Shown here one piece after another: positions 1 through 7,696 of a stretch of 64,000 nucleotides of DNA. A program made the translations under genes and the position numbers. The stretch spans positions 744,001-808,000 of the forward strand of contig NZ_CP047393.1 of NCBI RefSeq assembly GCF_009858175.1, in the 5' to 3' direction. This DNA is from Pontibacillus sp. HMF3514. GTDB lineage: Bacteria > Bacillota > Bacilli > Bacillales > BH030062. The notes beneath the pieces are model-generated. The model worked only from the letters and a program-made list of their open reading frames with translations, searched no databases and had not been told where the DNA came from. The stretch's first letter is position 1, and each line of letters begins with the position of its first letter.

Positions 1-1
1 T

Positions 2-427
2 GAGGCAATAGATGAAAAAGATCTGATCGATAAAACAGGAACAACGAATGGGATGATGTATGGCACTGGCTATGAACCAGCACGTATTAATAAAAAGAAA
101 CCAGCCAAAAAGCCAGAAGCAAAAACCTTCGTTTCAGCAACAACTGAATTTAATACTTCGCATCCATTTTATCGTTCCTCATTTGTATTTACAGGTAAAA
201 TGGATGAAATGCAACGAGATGATGCTATACAGCAAATCGTAGATCTAGGGGGAGAGTGGCATTCTTCTGTAGAGCGATCTACAGACTTTGTTGTAGTAGG
301 GAATAAATCATATGAGAAGTATCGTAATGGAGAAAAAAGTAGTAAGTTGGAACGTGTGGAGACGCTATTAAGTCAAGGGTTTCCGATTGAGATTATATCT
401 GAAGCGGAATTTTTAAAGCGGTTATAA
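2..427 (+). CDS. C-terminal part of exonuclease-like protein with BRCT domain (5' end outside window)
   Basis: The reading frame is open from the first bases of the window, so this is the 3' part of a longer gene; 141 residues are visible. After a lysine/proline-rich linker, residues about 55-140 form a BRCT domain: FVFTGKMDEMQRDDAI, then GGEW, then STDFVVVG and a final helix ending in EAEFLKRL. BRCT domains at the end of DnaQ-like 3'-5' exonucleases are common in Firmicutes and bind DNA ends or nicks; a NAD+-dependent ligase ends in a similar domain. The catalytic part is not in the window, so assignment to the exonuclease group is inference; the BRCT call itself is firm. Confidence 0.75.
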   Translation, partial: EAIDEKDLIDKTGTTNGMMYGTGYEPARINKKKPAKKPEAKTFVSATTEFNTSHPFYRSSFVFTGKMDEMQRDDAIQQIVDLGGEWHSSVERSTDFVVVGNKSYEKYRNGEKSSKLERVETLLSQGFPIEIISEAEFLKRL

Positions 428-432
428 TAAGT

Positions 433-463
433 AAAGCTCACCTATACCGGTGAGCTTTTTTTA
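433..463 (+). terminator. Rho-independent terminator after BRCT gene
   Basis: Stem AAGCTCACC / GGTGAGCTT with loop TATA-CC region and a following T run. It sits 6 bases after the stop codon of the BRCT gene. Confidence 0.85.
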
Positions 464-479
464 TAAAGAGCATGATCAC

Positions 480-1037
480 TCATAGATTCTTTGCTTTACG
501 TTCCAAATGACGATCATCCTTCAAAAACTCAGGGTGGATCCCCTTTGCCTGTCCTCCAAAGTTCCCAAGGTTGATCCCTGCACCATAATAGTATGATTGC
601 CAAACGATTTTTGTGCAATATTGTTCATGGTGCTCCTCATCAAGTGGTGTGAAAATACGATATTGGGCTGTTGGATGTTTCTTTACTAGAGCCTCTAAAT
701 AATGGGCAGCATCTACCCCAGCAAATTTATCTATTGGTGAATACACTGATATCAATCGGAATTTTTGAAAGTACTCCTTTAAGGGATCTGTTACAAGTCC
801 GCTTGGAATGGAATGAACAACTTCTTGGTTGTGGTTCACCATTCCTACATGCCCCACAAATTTAGATTCGCTTTTCCCTATGGGAGTAAACAAAAGATCT
901 CCTGGCTGAGCCTCAAGATCTGTTCCTGGATATACGGTTATGGATCCAGATGGTAATGGAGGTCGTTTCTTATTGGGACGTGCTAGAAATGTAGTGATTG
1001 TTGTAACTAACCCAAGTAATAGGAGTTCTTTTCTCAT
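480..1037 (-). CDS. Permuted NlpC/P60 (YiiX/YebB-like) cysteine hydrolase, membrane anchored
   Basis: A 185-aa protein with an N-terminal hydrophobic segment (residues 3-18) that should anchor or export it. The motif QPGDLLF (44-50) is followed by GHVGMV with His63, and EQYCTKIVWQ puts a cysteine at 141. His before Cys is the order in the circularly permuted papain-like family of YiiX/YebB and poxvirus G6R proteins, which hydrolyse amide or thioester bonds; the substrate here is unknown. The start has a strong site (AAAGGAG 8 bases upstream). It stands alone, tail to tail with the preceding gene. The family call is fairly sure, the activity is not. Confidence 0.7.
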   Translation of the reverse strand: MRKELLLLGLVTTITTFLARPNKKRPPLPSGSITVYPGTDLEAQPGDLLFTPIGKSESKFVGHVGMVNHNQEVVHSIPSGLVTDPLKEYFQKFRLISVYSPIDKFAGVDAAHYLEALVKKHPTAQYRIFTPLDEEHHEQYCTKIVWQSYYYGAGINLGNFGGQAKGIHPEFLKDDRHLERKAKNL

Positions 1038-1159
1038 CGTTCATTCTCCTTTAATGAAACCTTGAATACATATCATCGTAAGTTAGTTAGAGAAAAAACG
1101 CAAAAACAAGGTAGTAGGAAAATAGGCCCTTTTTTATTGATGATGATCTTTTATCCATA

Positions 1160-1187
1160 AAAAAAGCTGATGATTCATACATCAGCT
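1160..1187 (-). terminator. Terminator of signal peptidase gene
   Basis: Perfect stem AGCTGATG / CATCAGCT (1165-1172 and 1180-1187). Read on the minus strand it is followed by T6. The stem overlaps the stop codon of the gene it terminates. Confidence 0.8.
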
Positions 1188-1803
1188 AAAAGAAACTAAT
1201 TTTATTAAATGGATAGTATCGAAGAAAGACTTTTCCTACAATGTGATCAATAGGTACAGGGCCAATTGCGCGACTGTCATGACTGATATTACGGTTATCT
1301 CCCATTACATATACATGGCCTTCTGGTACGGTTACTTTTTCGAATGGAACGGCCATTTTTTCTTTGATGTAATCTTCTTCAAGCTTTTCACCGTTTCGAT
1401 ACACCGATCCGTCCTTGTAGGAAAGTGTATCGCCTGGTTCACCTATCACTCTTTTAATCAAGAAATTATGATGTTTGTCGCTACCTACAATAGTGTTTAC
1501 GATAGCACTTTCGATAAAATCATCTTTAACTGTTCTTTCTCGGTTGATCCGTCTGTCAACAATAACGATATCAGCAAAACTAGGGTTATTCCCAAATATG
1601 TATGCACTTTTGAAAGCTAAAACATGATCGCCTTTCTCATCATTCTGTTGAAGATGAACTCCATCAAATGTTGGATCCATCGAACTTCCGCTTACTTTAT
1701 AAGGCTGAAAAATAAATGTAGTAAGAAAAATGGCGATGAAGAAAGTGACGATAAACGCTTTTCCCCAAGATAGTACTTCATTTAATACTTTAGATTGTGT
1801 CAT
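1186..1803 (-). CDS. lepB: Signal peptidase I (type I, Ser/Lys)
   Basis: 205-aa membrane protease that removes signal peptides from exported proteins on the outer face of the membrane. One N-terminal membrane anchor (residues 15-33) is followed by the catalytic serine motif SGSSMDPT (Ser41), the general-base lysine in LIKRVIGEPGD (Lys117), and the conserved GDNR-x-x-S-x-DSR box. Length and single anchor match the SipS/SipT group of bacilli. A longer frame begins at 1836, but a GAAAGGAAG ribosome site lies just before the ATG at 1803, so that start is chosen. It is monocistronic. Confidence 0.93.
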   Translation of the reverse strand: MTQSKVLNEVLSWGKAFIVTFFIAIFLTTFIFQPYKVSGSSMDPTFDGVHLQQNDEKGDHVLAFKSAYIFGNNPSFADIVIVDRRINRERTVKDDFIESAIVNTIVGSDKHHNFLIKRVIGEPGDTLSYKDGSVYRNGEKLEEDYIKEKMAVPFEKVTVPEGHVYVMGDNRNISHDSRAIGPVPIDHIVGKVFLRYYPFNKISFF

Positions 1804-1863
1804 GTTGCACTTCCTTTCTTTGGTATATTCTATCATTTAAGACAAGGTGAAAACATTATAAAG

Positions 1864-1891
1864 TTGGGATTTAGTTCATTTAGGGTACAAT
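1864..1891 (+). promoter_or_regulatory. Putative vegetative promoter of DUF1499 gene
   Basis: TTGGGA (-35) and TACAAT (-10) separated by 16 bases, about 20 bases before the ribosome site of the next gene. Judged only by similarity to the sigma-A consensus. Confidence 0.4.
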
Positions 1892-1918
1892 AAGAACAAA
1901 GAGAAAGGAGCGATGGAT

Positions 1919-2296
1919 TTGTCTAATCAGTCTTTAGGTGTACAAAACGGGAAACTAGCACCATGCCCGTCATCTCCAAACTGTGTATCTACACAGAGTG
2001 AAGACTCTTCAAAGAAAATGGACCCTCTTCCTTTTAAAGGGGACTTAACTGAAACAAAACAGAAGCTGAAAACCATACTAGTGTCATATCCTCGAACGAA
2101 GATTCAAAAAGAAGACAGAAATTATATTCATTCTACTTTTAAGACAAAGTTCTTGCGATTTACAGATGATGTTGAATTCTATTTTGATGAAGAAGAAAAG
2201 GTTATTCATTTTCGCTCAGCATCTCGTGTAGGGTACTCTGACTTAGGGAAGAACCGTTCTCGTATGGAGGAAGTTCAGAAGTTGTATTATAAATAA
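1919..2296 (+). CDS. DUF1499 family protein
   Basis: 125-aa soluble protein with the DUF1499 signature near the N-terminus (LAPCPSSPNCVST) and the C-terminal FRSASRVGYSDLGKNRSR block typical of the family. The function is unknown; it occurs across bacteria and plants as a small stand-alone domain. An upstream ATG at 1913 lies only 2 bases after AAAGGAG, whereas TTG at 1919 has an ideal 8-base spacing, so the TTG start is preferred. It is transcribed alone, between the divergent signal peptidase gene and a terminator. Confidence 0.75.
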   Translation: MSNQSLGVQNGKLAPCPSSPNCVSTQSEDSSKKMDPLPFKGDLTETKQKLKTILVSYPRTKIQKEDRNYIHSTFKTKFLRFTDDVEFYFDEEEKVIHFRSASRVGYSDLGKNRSRMEEVQKLYYK

Positions 2297-2322
2297 AAAA
2301 GCTACCATTTGGTGGCTTTTTT
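2296..2322 (+). terminator. Terminator after DUF1499 gene
   Basis: Stem AGCTACC / GGTGGCT with ATTT loop, preceded by an A run and followed by T6. Confidence 0.8.
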
Positions 2323-2535
2323 ATTTTGGGGTTAAAGAGTGATCAGTCCTAGAGCGTTTCTCCTAATTTAAGCCCTTTTTCCTCCTTTGTGGTTTCCTAG
2401 GATATGACATCATAGTATAATAGGGAGGATTTCTACATATTCTTTGAAATAAGGAACTTTTGTTTCATTGAATCGTAGCAAAATATAGATAAATAGAAAC
2501 AACTGATCGTTTATTAAAAGGGGAGAGAGAAAAAC

Positions 2536-4155
2536 ATGAGCCAAAATCAAACTGGCGCTAAGAAGAAAGGGATGAACAAGTGGCTGATCACAGCTATTGT
2601 CGTCGTCATCGTAGCTGGTTTTGGTGCAACAGCATATGGAGTTCTAAAAGAGAATAACCCTATGGCCATGTACCTACTAGCTGAAAAAAATACAATGGAG
2701 GACCAATGGGATCGTTTAGAGAAATATAACTTTGGTTCACTAGAATTACAGGATCGTATGCTAGAAGAAGCATATCAATCGAAACAAACATTGTCTATGA
2801 ATTTGAATGTTGAAGGGGAGCAGGTTAATCAACAATTCCCACAATTGATGTTTATTCAAGGATTACTTTCAACAGCTAAAATAGAGATGAATACGAAAAT
2901 CAACCCAAATACAGAAGAGACATACAACAGCGTAGACCTTTTGTTACAGGGTTCAAGTATGGCAAATGTGCAAATTTATCAAAATGTAAAAAACTTTTCT
3001 ATACAGGCTCCATTTGTCTATGACAAATATTTCACAATAGCAAATGACCAAGTAGGTGCATATTTAGAAAAAATGGGAGAGCCTTCTAATGGCATAACAG
3101 AGATTCCAAACATTGCAAAATATAACCAAGCTTCTTTTACTTCAGAAGAAATGAAAGAAATTACTTCAGATTATATGAGAACGCTTGGACAGCAACTAAA
3201 AGAAGAGCAGTTCTCCTTACAGAAAAATGTAGCCTATCAAGATAAGCAATATGATAAAGTAACCGTTCAAATTAGTGAACAAGAAGCTCGCGATATGATT
3301 CGTACGTTGCTTATTAAACTTCGAGAGGACAATCGCATCTGGAGCGTAGTGAATACACAAATGCAACTTCAAGGTGGTCAACAGTCCATGGATGAAGATA
3401 CCATGAAAGAAGATATTGATGAGGCAATTGAAGGACTAGATCAAATCAAACTTCCTGAGGGCATTCAAATTGAAGCTTACATAAAGGATGACCTTGTAGC
3501 TCATGAAAAATGGACATTACCAATCGAGGATACGAACGGTAAACAAGTAGATATTACAGTTTCTAGTGACTATTTAAAGCAAACACAAGAGAATTACTTA
3601 TCTAAAGTCACTGTGGATGTGAATCCAGTTGCAGAAGATCAATTATTCCAATTCTCATATAAAGAGAATGGTAAGTCCACGAAAGATGGCTTGCATGTCG
3701 ATTACATGATTGATATAAACTTTAAAGGAAAAACAGATGATTTTCATGGAAACCTAGCTCTAGGTACGGATTATAAGGAAAATTCGTCTAAGACGGAATT
3801 TGATTTAACAGTTGAAGGGTCTGATCCTTCTCTCCAGGAATTCCCGAAGGTTACCGGCTTCTTCAACACAGCTACAAAAGAAGAAAGCCAGAATCAGTTA
3901 AAGCGCAATATTGATTTAGGTTTAGATATCACGATGAACAATTCGATGGTGGGGAATACAAAAGGGCATGTAGAATTCCACATTAAACAAAATTATGCTT
4001 TTAATAATGAGATGAAATTCCCTGAAATGAATAACCAAAATTCAGTTAATATTATGGAATTATCAAAAGTTGAAATGGAACAAATTGGATTAGAAATCCA
4101 ACAAAACCTTCAAAAATATATCGGATCATTCACCGGTGGATTTGGAGGATTTTAG
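2536..4155 (+). CDS. Large membrane-anchored protein, DUF6583-like, first gene of ABC operon
   Basis: 539-aa protein with a short lysine-rich cytoplasmic tail and one membrane helix at residues 18-37, so most of it should lie outside the membrane. The rest is hydrophilic, rich in Gln, Asn and Glu, with beta-type segments and no catalytic motif that I recognise; it resembles the DUF6583 group found in bacilli next to ABC exporters. The start has GGGGAGAGAG 8 bases upstream. It lies 38 bases before two ABC-2 permease genes and an ATPase, so it may be a substrate, chaperone or extracellular partner of that exporter. The family name is moderately sure; the role is inference. Confidence 0.6.
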   Translation: MSQNQTGAKKKGMNKWLITAIVVVIVAGFGATAYGVLKENNPMAMYLLAEKNTMEDQWDRLEKYNFGSLELQDRMLEEAYQSKQTLSMNLNVEGEQVNQQFPQLMFIQGLLSTAKIEMNTKINPNTEETYNSVDLLLQGSSMANVQIYQNVKNFSIQAPFVYDKYFTIANDQVGAYLEKMGEPSNGITEIPNIAKYNQASFTSEEMKEITSDYMRTLGQQLKEEQFSLQKNVAYQDKQYDKVTVQISEQEARDMIRTLLIKLREDNRIWSVVNTQMQLQGGQQSMDEDTMKEDIDEAIEGLDQIKLPEGIQIEAYIKDDLVAHEKWTLPIEDTNGKQVDITVSSDYLKQTQENYLSKVTVDVNPVAEDQLFQFSYKENGKSTKDGLHVDYMIDINFKGKTDDFHGNLALGTDYKENSSKTEFDLTVEGSDPSLQEFPKVTGFFNTATKEESQNQLKRNIDLGLDITMNNSMVGNTKGHVEFHIKQNYAFNNEMKFPEMNNQNSVNIMELSKVEMEQIGLEIQQNLQKYIGSFTGGFGGF

Positions 4156-4193
4156 TTTAATTGACTCTTAATCGACAAAAGGAGGAGTAGGAT

Positions 4194-5411
4194 ATGAACG
4201 GGTTCTCATTATGGGGATATGAAATGAGAGCGGCCCTTCGTAGGCCTGCTCCTCTTTTTTTATCTTTTTTTATACCACTCTTATTGTTAGGGCTTGTTCT
4301 GTTAAGTGTTTATTCACTAATACCACAAAATGAAGAAAACATTCAGGCTGCGATTGTAGATTTTGATCAAACATTTGAAACAAAGGCGCTAGTGAATCAG
4401 CTTTCTGAAGATGACGAAATGAAAAAAGCACTGACCCTTTTACCGATGTCTTCTGGAAAAGCAGATGAGCAATTTAGCAATGGTCTTCTTGCTGGAATAA
4501 TTACTATACCAAAAGGGTTTTCAGAAAGTTTACGTATAGGTGAGAATGAGCCTATTCAGGTAGTGACGAATGAAGAGCAACCTCTATCAGCAAACATGCT
4601 TAAATTGTTGTTAGATAGTGGCGCAATGTATATTTCTGCATCACAAAGTGCTGTGAATACGGTTTATGATTTACATATAAAAGAGCTTTCAGATAGTGGT
4701 GAGCGCAGTCAAAAACTTCAGCAAGCGATCTTAACGCTTACGTTGTTTGCTTTATCTCGGAATGATGCATTCTCCCAAGAGGAATTGAGGTCAGGAAGTA
4801 GAATTGGCTGGAAGGCACATGGCCTCTTGGCAGTTCTTCTCACTGTCATTAGTAGCTTTGCGTTATTATTTCATTGGTTTGATAGCAAACATGCTCCAAG
4901 TAGTATGTTGCTACGACTTCGTTCTTATCACATTACACAGGTCCAATTGTTTCGTGTCCAATGGGGGAAATGGTTCTTCTTGATCTCGATTATAGGGTGT
5001 GTGTATTGGGGCTTAGCTACCTGGTGGAGTAACCTTCTTTCAGCTGAAAGTACACTTATTATCCTTCTAATGGCTGCATTTTTGGCATCTCTGATTGCGT
5101 GTTGCAGAAGCTTAATTACTCATATTGGCCTTCGTATGATCGCGTTGCTTCTCGTGACCTTCCTTGGGTTAGGGGCAGGCGGCGTGTGGGTTCCATCCTT
5201 GTATTTACCTGAGTATTTAAGTTCGGCTGCGTGGAATCCCTTTGGTATCCTGTATTCCCTATATTCGGAAAACATGATGGGAGAGGATTTCTCGAGAGTT
5301 CTTTTAGTAAAAATCATAGTTTGGACGCTCCTATTATTCGTAGCCGGATTGCTTTTTGCTTTAAGAAAGGAGAGACGCCATGCTTACGTATCTTACTTTA
5401 AACGTTCATAA
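4194..5411 (+). CDS. ABC-2 type transporter permease (first)
   Basis: 405-aa membrane protein with the ABC-2 layout: one helix near the N-terminus (residues 20-45), a large extracytoplasmic domain of about 150 residues (IQAAIVDFDQ onward), then five or six helices in the C-terminal half. Such permeases export lipids, peptides or drugs together with a cognate ATPase. The ribosome site AAAGGAGGAG is well placed. The 3' end overlaps the next permease gene by 32 bases, indicating translational coupling and a heterodimeric transporter. The exported substrate cannot be told from the sequence. Confidence 0.85.
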   Translation: MNGFSLWGYEMRAALRRPAPLFLSFFIPLLLLGLVLLSVYSLIPQNEENIQAAIVDFDQTFETKALVNQLSEDDEMKKALTLLPMSSGKADEQFSNGLLAGIITIPKGFSESLRIGENEPIQVVTNEEQPLSANMLKLLLDSGAMYISASQSAVNTVYDLHIKELSDSGERSQKLQQAILTLTLFALSRNDAFSQEELRSGSRIGWKAHGLLAVLLTVISSFALLFHWFDSKHAPSSMLLRLRSYHITQVQLFRVQWGKWFFLISIIGCVYWGLATWWSNLLSAESTLIILLMAAFLASLIACCRSLITHIGLRMIALLLVTFLGLGAGGVWVPSLYLPEYLSSAAWNPFGILYSLYSENMMGEDFSRVLLVKIIVWTLLLFVAGLLFALRKERRHAYVSYFKRS

Positions 5412-6438
5412 GTGGAAGCGTCGTCCATTCCTTTTTCTTTTGCTTCTGTTGTTACCACTTTTAGCTTTTTTAGCTTTATATCCTTTATTTAAGAGCTCGG
5501 TTAGCGATATTGCTATTCCCGTTGCTCTAGTGGATGAAGACGAATCACAATGGTCCGAGATCGTTCAAGAGAGAGTAGCCCAAGACAATAGGGTGCGCAT
5601 CATTGATATGGATCGTGAAAAGGCAAAGGTAGCGGTTCAAAAGGGGGATGTAGAAGCTGCATTTGTTTTGAATCAGGGATTTATGGAAGCTATTCGAAGC
5701 GGCAATATATCTGATTCTGTGCAGTGGCTTCGAACAGAACAGTCGGAGCTAGATGTTTTTGTGAAAGAGCAAATAGGTGCTGAAATAATGAGATTAGCGC
5801 TCAATGCCAAGGCCGCTAACACCTTGCAGAATTGGGGAGCGAATGTGGATTGGGAAGAAGCGTTTCAACATGCTGATGAGTACTGGGATCCCAATCCACT
5901 TTTTCAGATGGAGTACATCGTCAAGACTCCTAAACAAGGAGAGGCTCCAGATGTTGGATTAGCCCAATGGATGTTTGTCGTGATCGCACTCTTCTTTTTA
6001 TACGCCTGGCTTTGGTTTATTTCGTTATTAAAAGGTATTGTCCAAGATGAAAAGGCAGGGCGGACGGCTCGAGTGTTATTTTTACGCAGCTCATTGACTG
6101 GGTATTACTTCATGCATTTCATTACTTTCTTTGTGGTTATAAGCGGATCCTTTTTCTTGGCTTTAAATGGTTTGTTTTATGTGACGAATACAAGTCAGGA
6201 ACTAATGACAACTTGGAACGTGTGGAGTGCATGTGTATTATTTGGGACGATGCTTCTAACGTTAATCGTGTTTTTACTAGGCAAGAGAAGCTCTAAAATG
6301 CTGGTAGTGATTACGGTTTTTACCTTCATTTCGTTCACAGTCAATCTATTGCCTATGCAGCCACCAGGTGTAATGGGTGCGCTTTTTCCACATAATTGGC
6401 TTACTGATTTGAATCCATGGGAAGCAGGAGGAATGTAA
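5380..6438 (+). CDS. ABC-2 type transporter permease (second)
   Basis: 352-aa permease with the same plan as its neighbour: N-terminal helix at residues 17-36, an external domain beginning IAIPVALVDEDES, then a cluster of helices from about residue 190. It overlaps the preceding gene by 32 bases and ends immediately before the ATPase start codon, so the three genes form one coupled unit. Its own AAAGGAG site is inside the previous gene. The two permeases are similar in plan but clearly divergent, as in heterodimeric exporters. Confidence 0.85.
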   Translation: MLTYLTLNVHKWKRRPFLFLLLLLLPLLAFLALYPLFKSSVSDIAIPVALVDEDESQWSEIVQERVAQDNRVRIIDMDREKAKVAVQKGDVEAAFVLNQGFMEAIRSGNISDSVQWLRTEQSELDVFVKEQIGAEIMRLALNAKAANTLQNWGANVDWEEAFQHADEYWDPNPLFQMEYIVKTPKQGEAPDVGLAQWMFVVIALFFLYAWLWFISLLKGIVQDEKAGRTARVLFLRSSLTGYYFMHFITFFVVISGSFFLALNGLFYVTNTSQELMTTWNVWSACVLFGTMLLTLIVFLLGKRSSKMLVVITVFTFISFTVNLLPMQPPGVMGALFPHNWLTDLNPWEAGGM

Positions 6439-7167
6439 ATGATTCAACTAGAAAACGTATCAAAAACCTACAAATCGAAAACCGTGCTCCATCCTGTATC
6501 CATGAATATAGAAGAGGGGAAATCAATTGGCATCATAGGTCCGAACGGTGCAGGAAAGTCTACGTTTTTAAAGCTCGTTGCTTCCCTAGAAAAACCAACC
6601 GATGGTACTTTATCGTTTAATGGTGTACCTTATCGCAAAAACGTGAAGAATTTACGTAAACATATTGGATATATTCCACAGGATATCGCTCTTTATGAAG
6701 AGTTAACCGTCAAAGAGCAAATCTCATTTTGGAAGCGAGTATCTTTGGAAAAACCGGATCCTTCGTTTATAAAACAAATGATACGAACGCTAAGGTTAGA
6801 TGAAGTGTATAAGCAGAGAGTTGATCGTTTATCAGGAGGATGGCGTAGAAAAGTGAACTTGCTCGTTGGGTTCATGAATAACCCTTCGATTTGTTTGCTG
6901 GACGAGCCGACAGCTGGGATTGATTTAGCTGCAAAAGAAGATATTCTCACTTGGCTTCAATCGTTTCATAATCAAGGGAAAACGCTTTTGTATATTAGTC
7001 ATGACTGGTATGAGCTGAATCAATTAAGTGATGAATATTTGCTATTCGCAAAAGGCCGACCGATTGTAAGAGCGACTCGTGAGGAACTGTTACGTGAAAA
7101 GGATTTGATTATGGAACAATATCCAGAAGAACAGGAATTGCAAAATATATTAAAGTTCTTTAAATAA
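6439..7167 (+). CDS. ABC transporter ATP-binding protein
   Basis: 242-aa nucleotide-binding domain that powers the two preceding permeases. Walker A GPNGAGKST is at 34-42, the Q-loop follows YIPQD (79-83), the signature is LSGGW (131-135), Walker B with LLDEP at 153-157 and the H-loop in LYISHD. The usual Q after LSGG is replaced by W, a minor variant. The ATG directly abuts the TAA of the upstream permease. Its short C-terminal tail carries no extra domain. Confidence 0.93.
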   Translation: MIQLENVSKTYKSKTVLHPVSMNIEEGKSIGIIGPNGAGKSTFLKLVASLEKPTDGTLSFNGVPYRKNVKNLRKHIGYIPQDIALYEELTVKEQISFWKRVSLEKPDPSFIKQMIRTLRLDEVYKQRVDRLSGGWRRKVNLLVGFMNNPSICLLDEPTAGIDLAAKEDILTWLQSFHNQGKTLLYISHDWYELNQLSDEYLLFAKGRPIVRATREELLREKDLIMEQYPEEQELQNILKFFK

Positions 7168-7170
7168 GAA

Positions 7171-7198
7171 AGCCGCCTACTCATAAGAGTAAACGGCT
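7171..7198. other. Interrupted inverted repeat after ABC operon
   Basis: AGCCG-CC-TACTC-ATAA-GAGTA-AA-CGGCT: ten paired bases with symmetric internal bulge just after the ABC operon. There is no T run on the plus strand, so it is not a standard terminator in that direction. Confidence 0.5.
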
Positions 7199-7353
7199 GG
7201 TAAGTGTTAGGGATTCAGACATTGATACTTCGATTCTGTATAATAAGCAATAGCTTATCATCTGGAACCTTTGCAGTACAATGTTACAATTAGGGTGTTT
7301 AAATGTGTTGGCTTGTGATTGCCACATGCTACCCAGGGATTATGTGCTTCCCT

Positions 7354-7375
7354 AACTGGGCGCTTACGCTTTGAT
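7354..7375 (+). repeat. Fragment of dispersed intergenic repeat
   Basis: The piece GGGCGCTTACGCTTT is the same as the terminal part of the repeats at 19.5 and 51.8 kb. The remainder of the element is absent or too decayed to recognise. Confidence 0.4.
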
Positions 7376-7389
7376 TTTAAAAGGAAAGG

Positions 7390-7563
7390 CTAGCGGCGGT
7401 GCTCAATTAAGTCGATGGCACCCAAGACGATGTGTGCTAATCCGAAACCAACTAACGCATCAGCGTATCGTTCTTGGCGGCTACGTCTACTTTCTAAGCA
7501 ATACGCCGCAGCCGTAACAGCCGTACCGAGTACTACAGGTATTATACCTTCACGAATATTCAA
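7390..7563 (-). CDS. Small conserved-looking protein, 57 aa, TTG start
   Basis: A short gene read from TTG at 7563, preceded by the strong site AAAGGAGGGG at good spacing. The product begins MNIREGIIPVVLGTAVTAAA and ends DLIEHRR; it has two short hydrophobic, glycine/alanine-rich stretches around a charged centre, which suggests a small membrane-associated protein. I recall similar proteins of about this size in other bacilli, often without a dependable name. The remaining part of this 430-base gap holds an inverted repeat (AACCTCA / TGAGGTT, 7583-7601) upstream of this gene and a repeat fragment downstream. Confidence 0.6.
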   Translation of the reverse strand: MNIREGIIPVVLGTAVTAAAYCLESRRSRQERYADALVGFGLAHIVLGAIDLIEHRR

Positions 7564-7696
7564 ACCTAAGCCCCTCCTTTACAACCTCAGATTTTGAGGT
7601 TCATTGTTAATGTGTGAAAAGTGGCGGGATTTCATGTGTGATAATTTTTATGAAAAATGGTGGAGAATACCTGATATGGATGTAGGAGGAGTAACG

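Noticed and set aside
1243-1620. 125-residue plus-strand frame across the signal peptidase gene
   Set aside because: Antisense shadow of lepB; composition and lack of ribosome site argue against coding.
7415-7597. Plus-strand 60-residue frame before malL
   Set aside because: The opposite strand carries a better supported 57-aa gene with a strong ribosome site; the plus frame has none.
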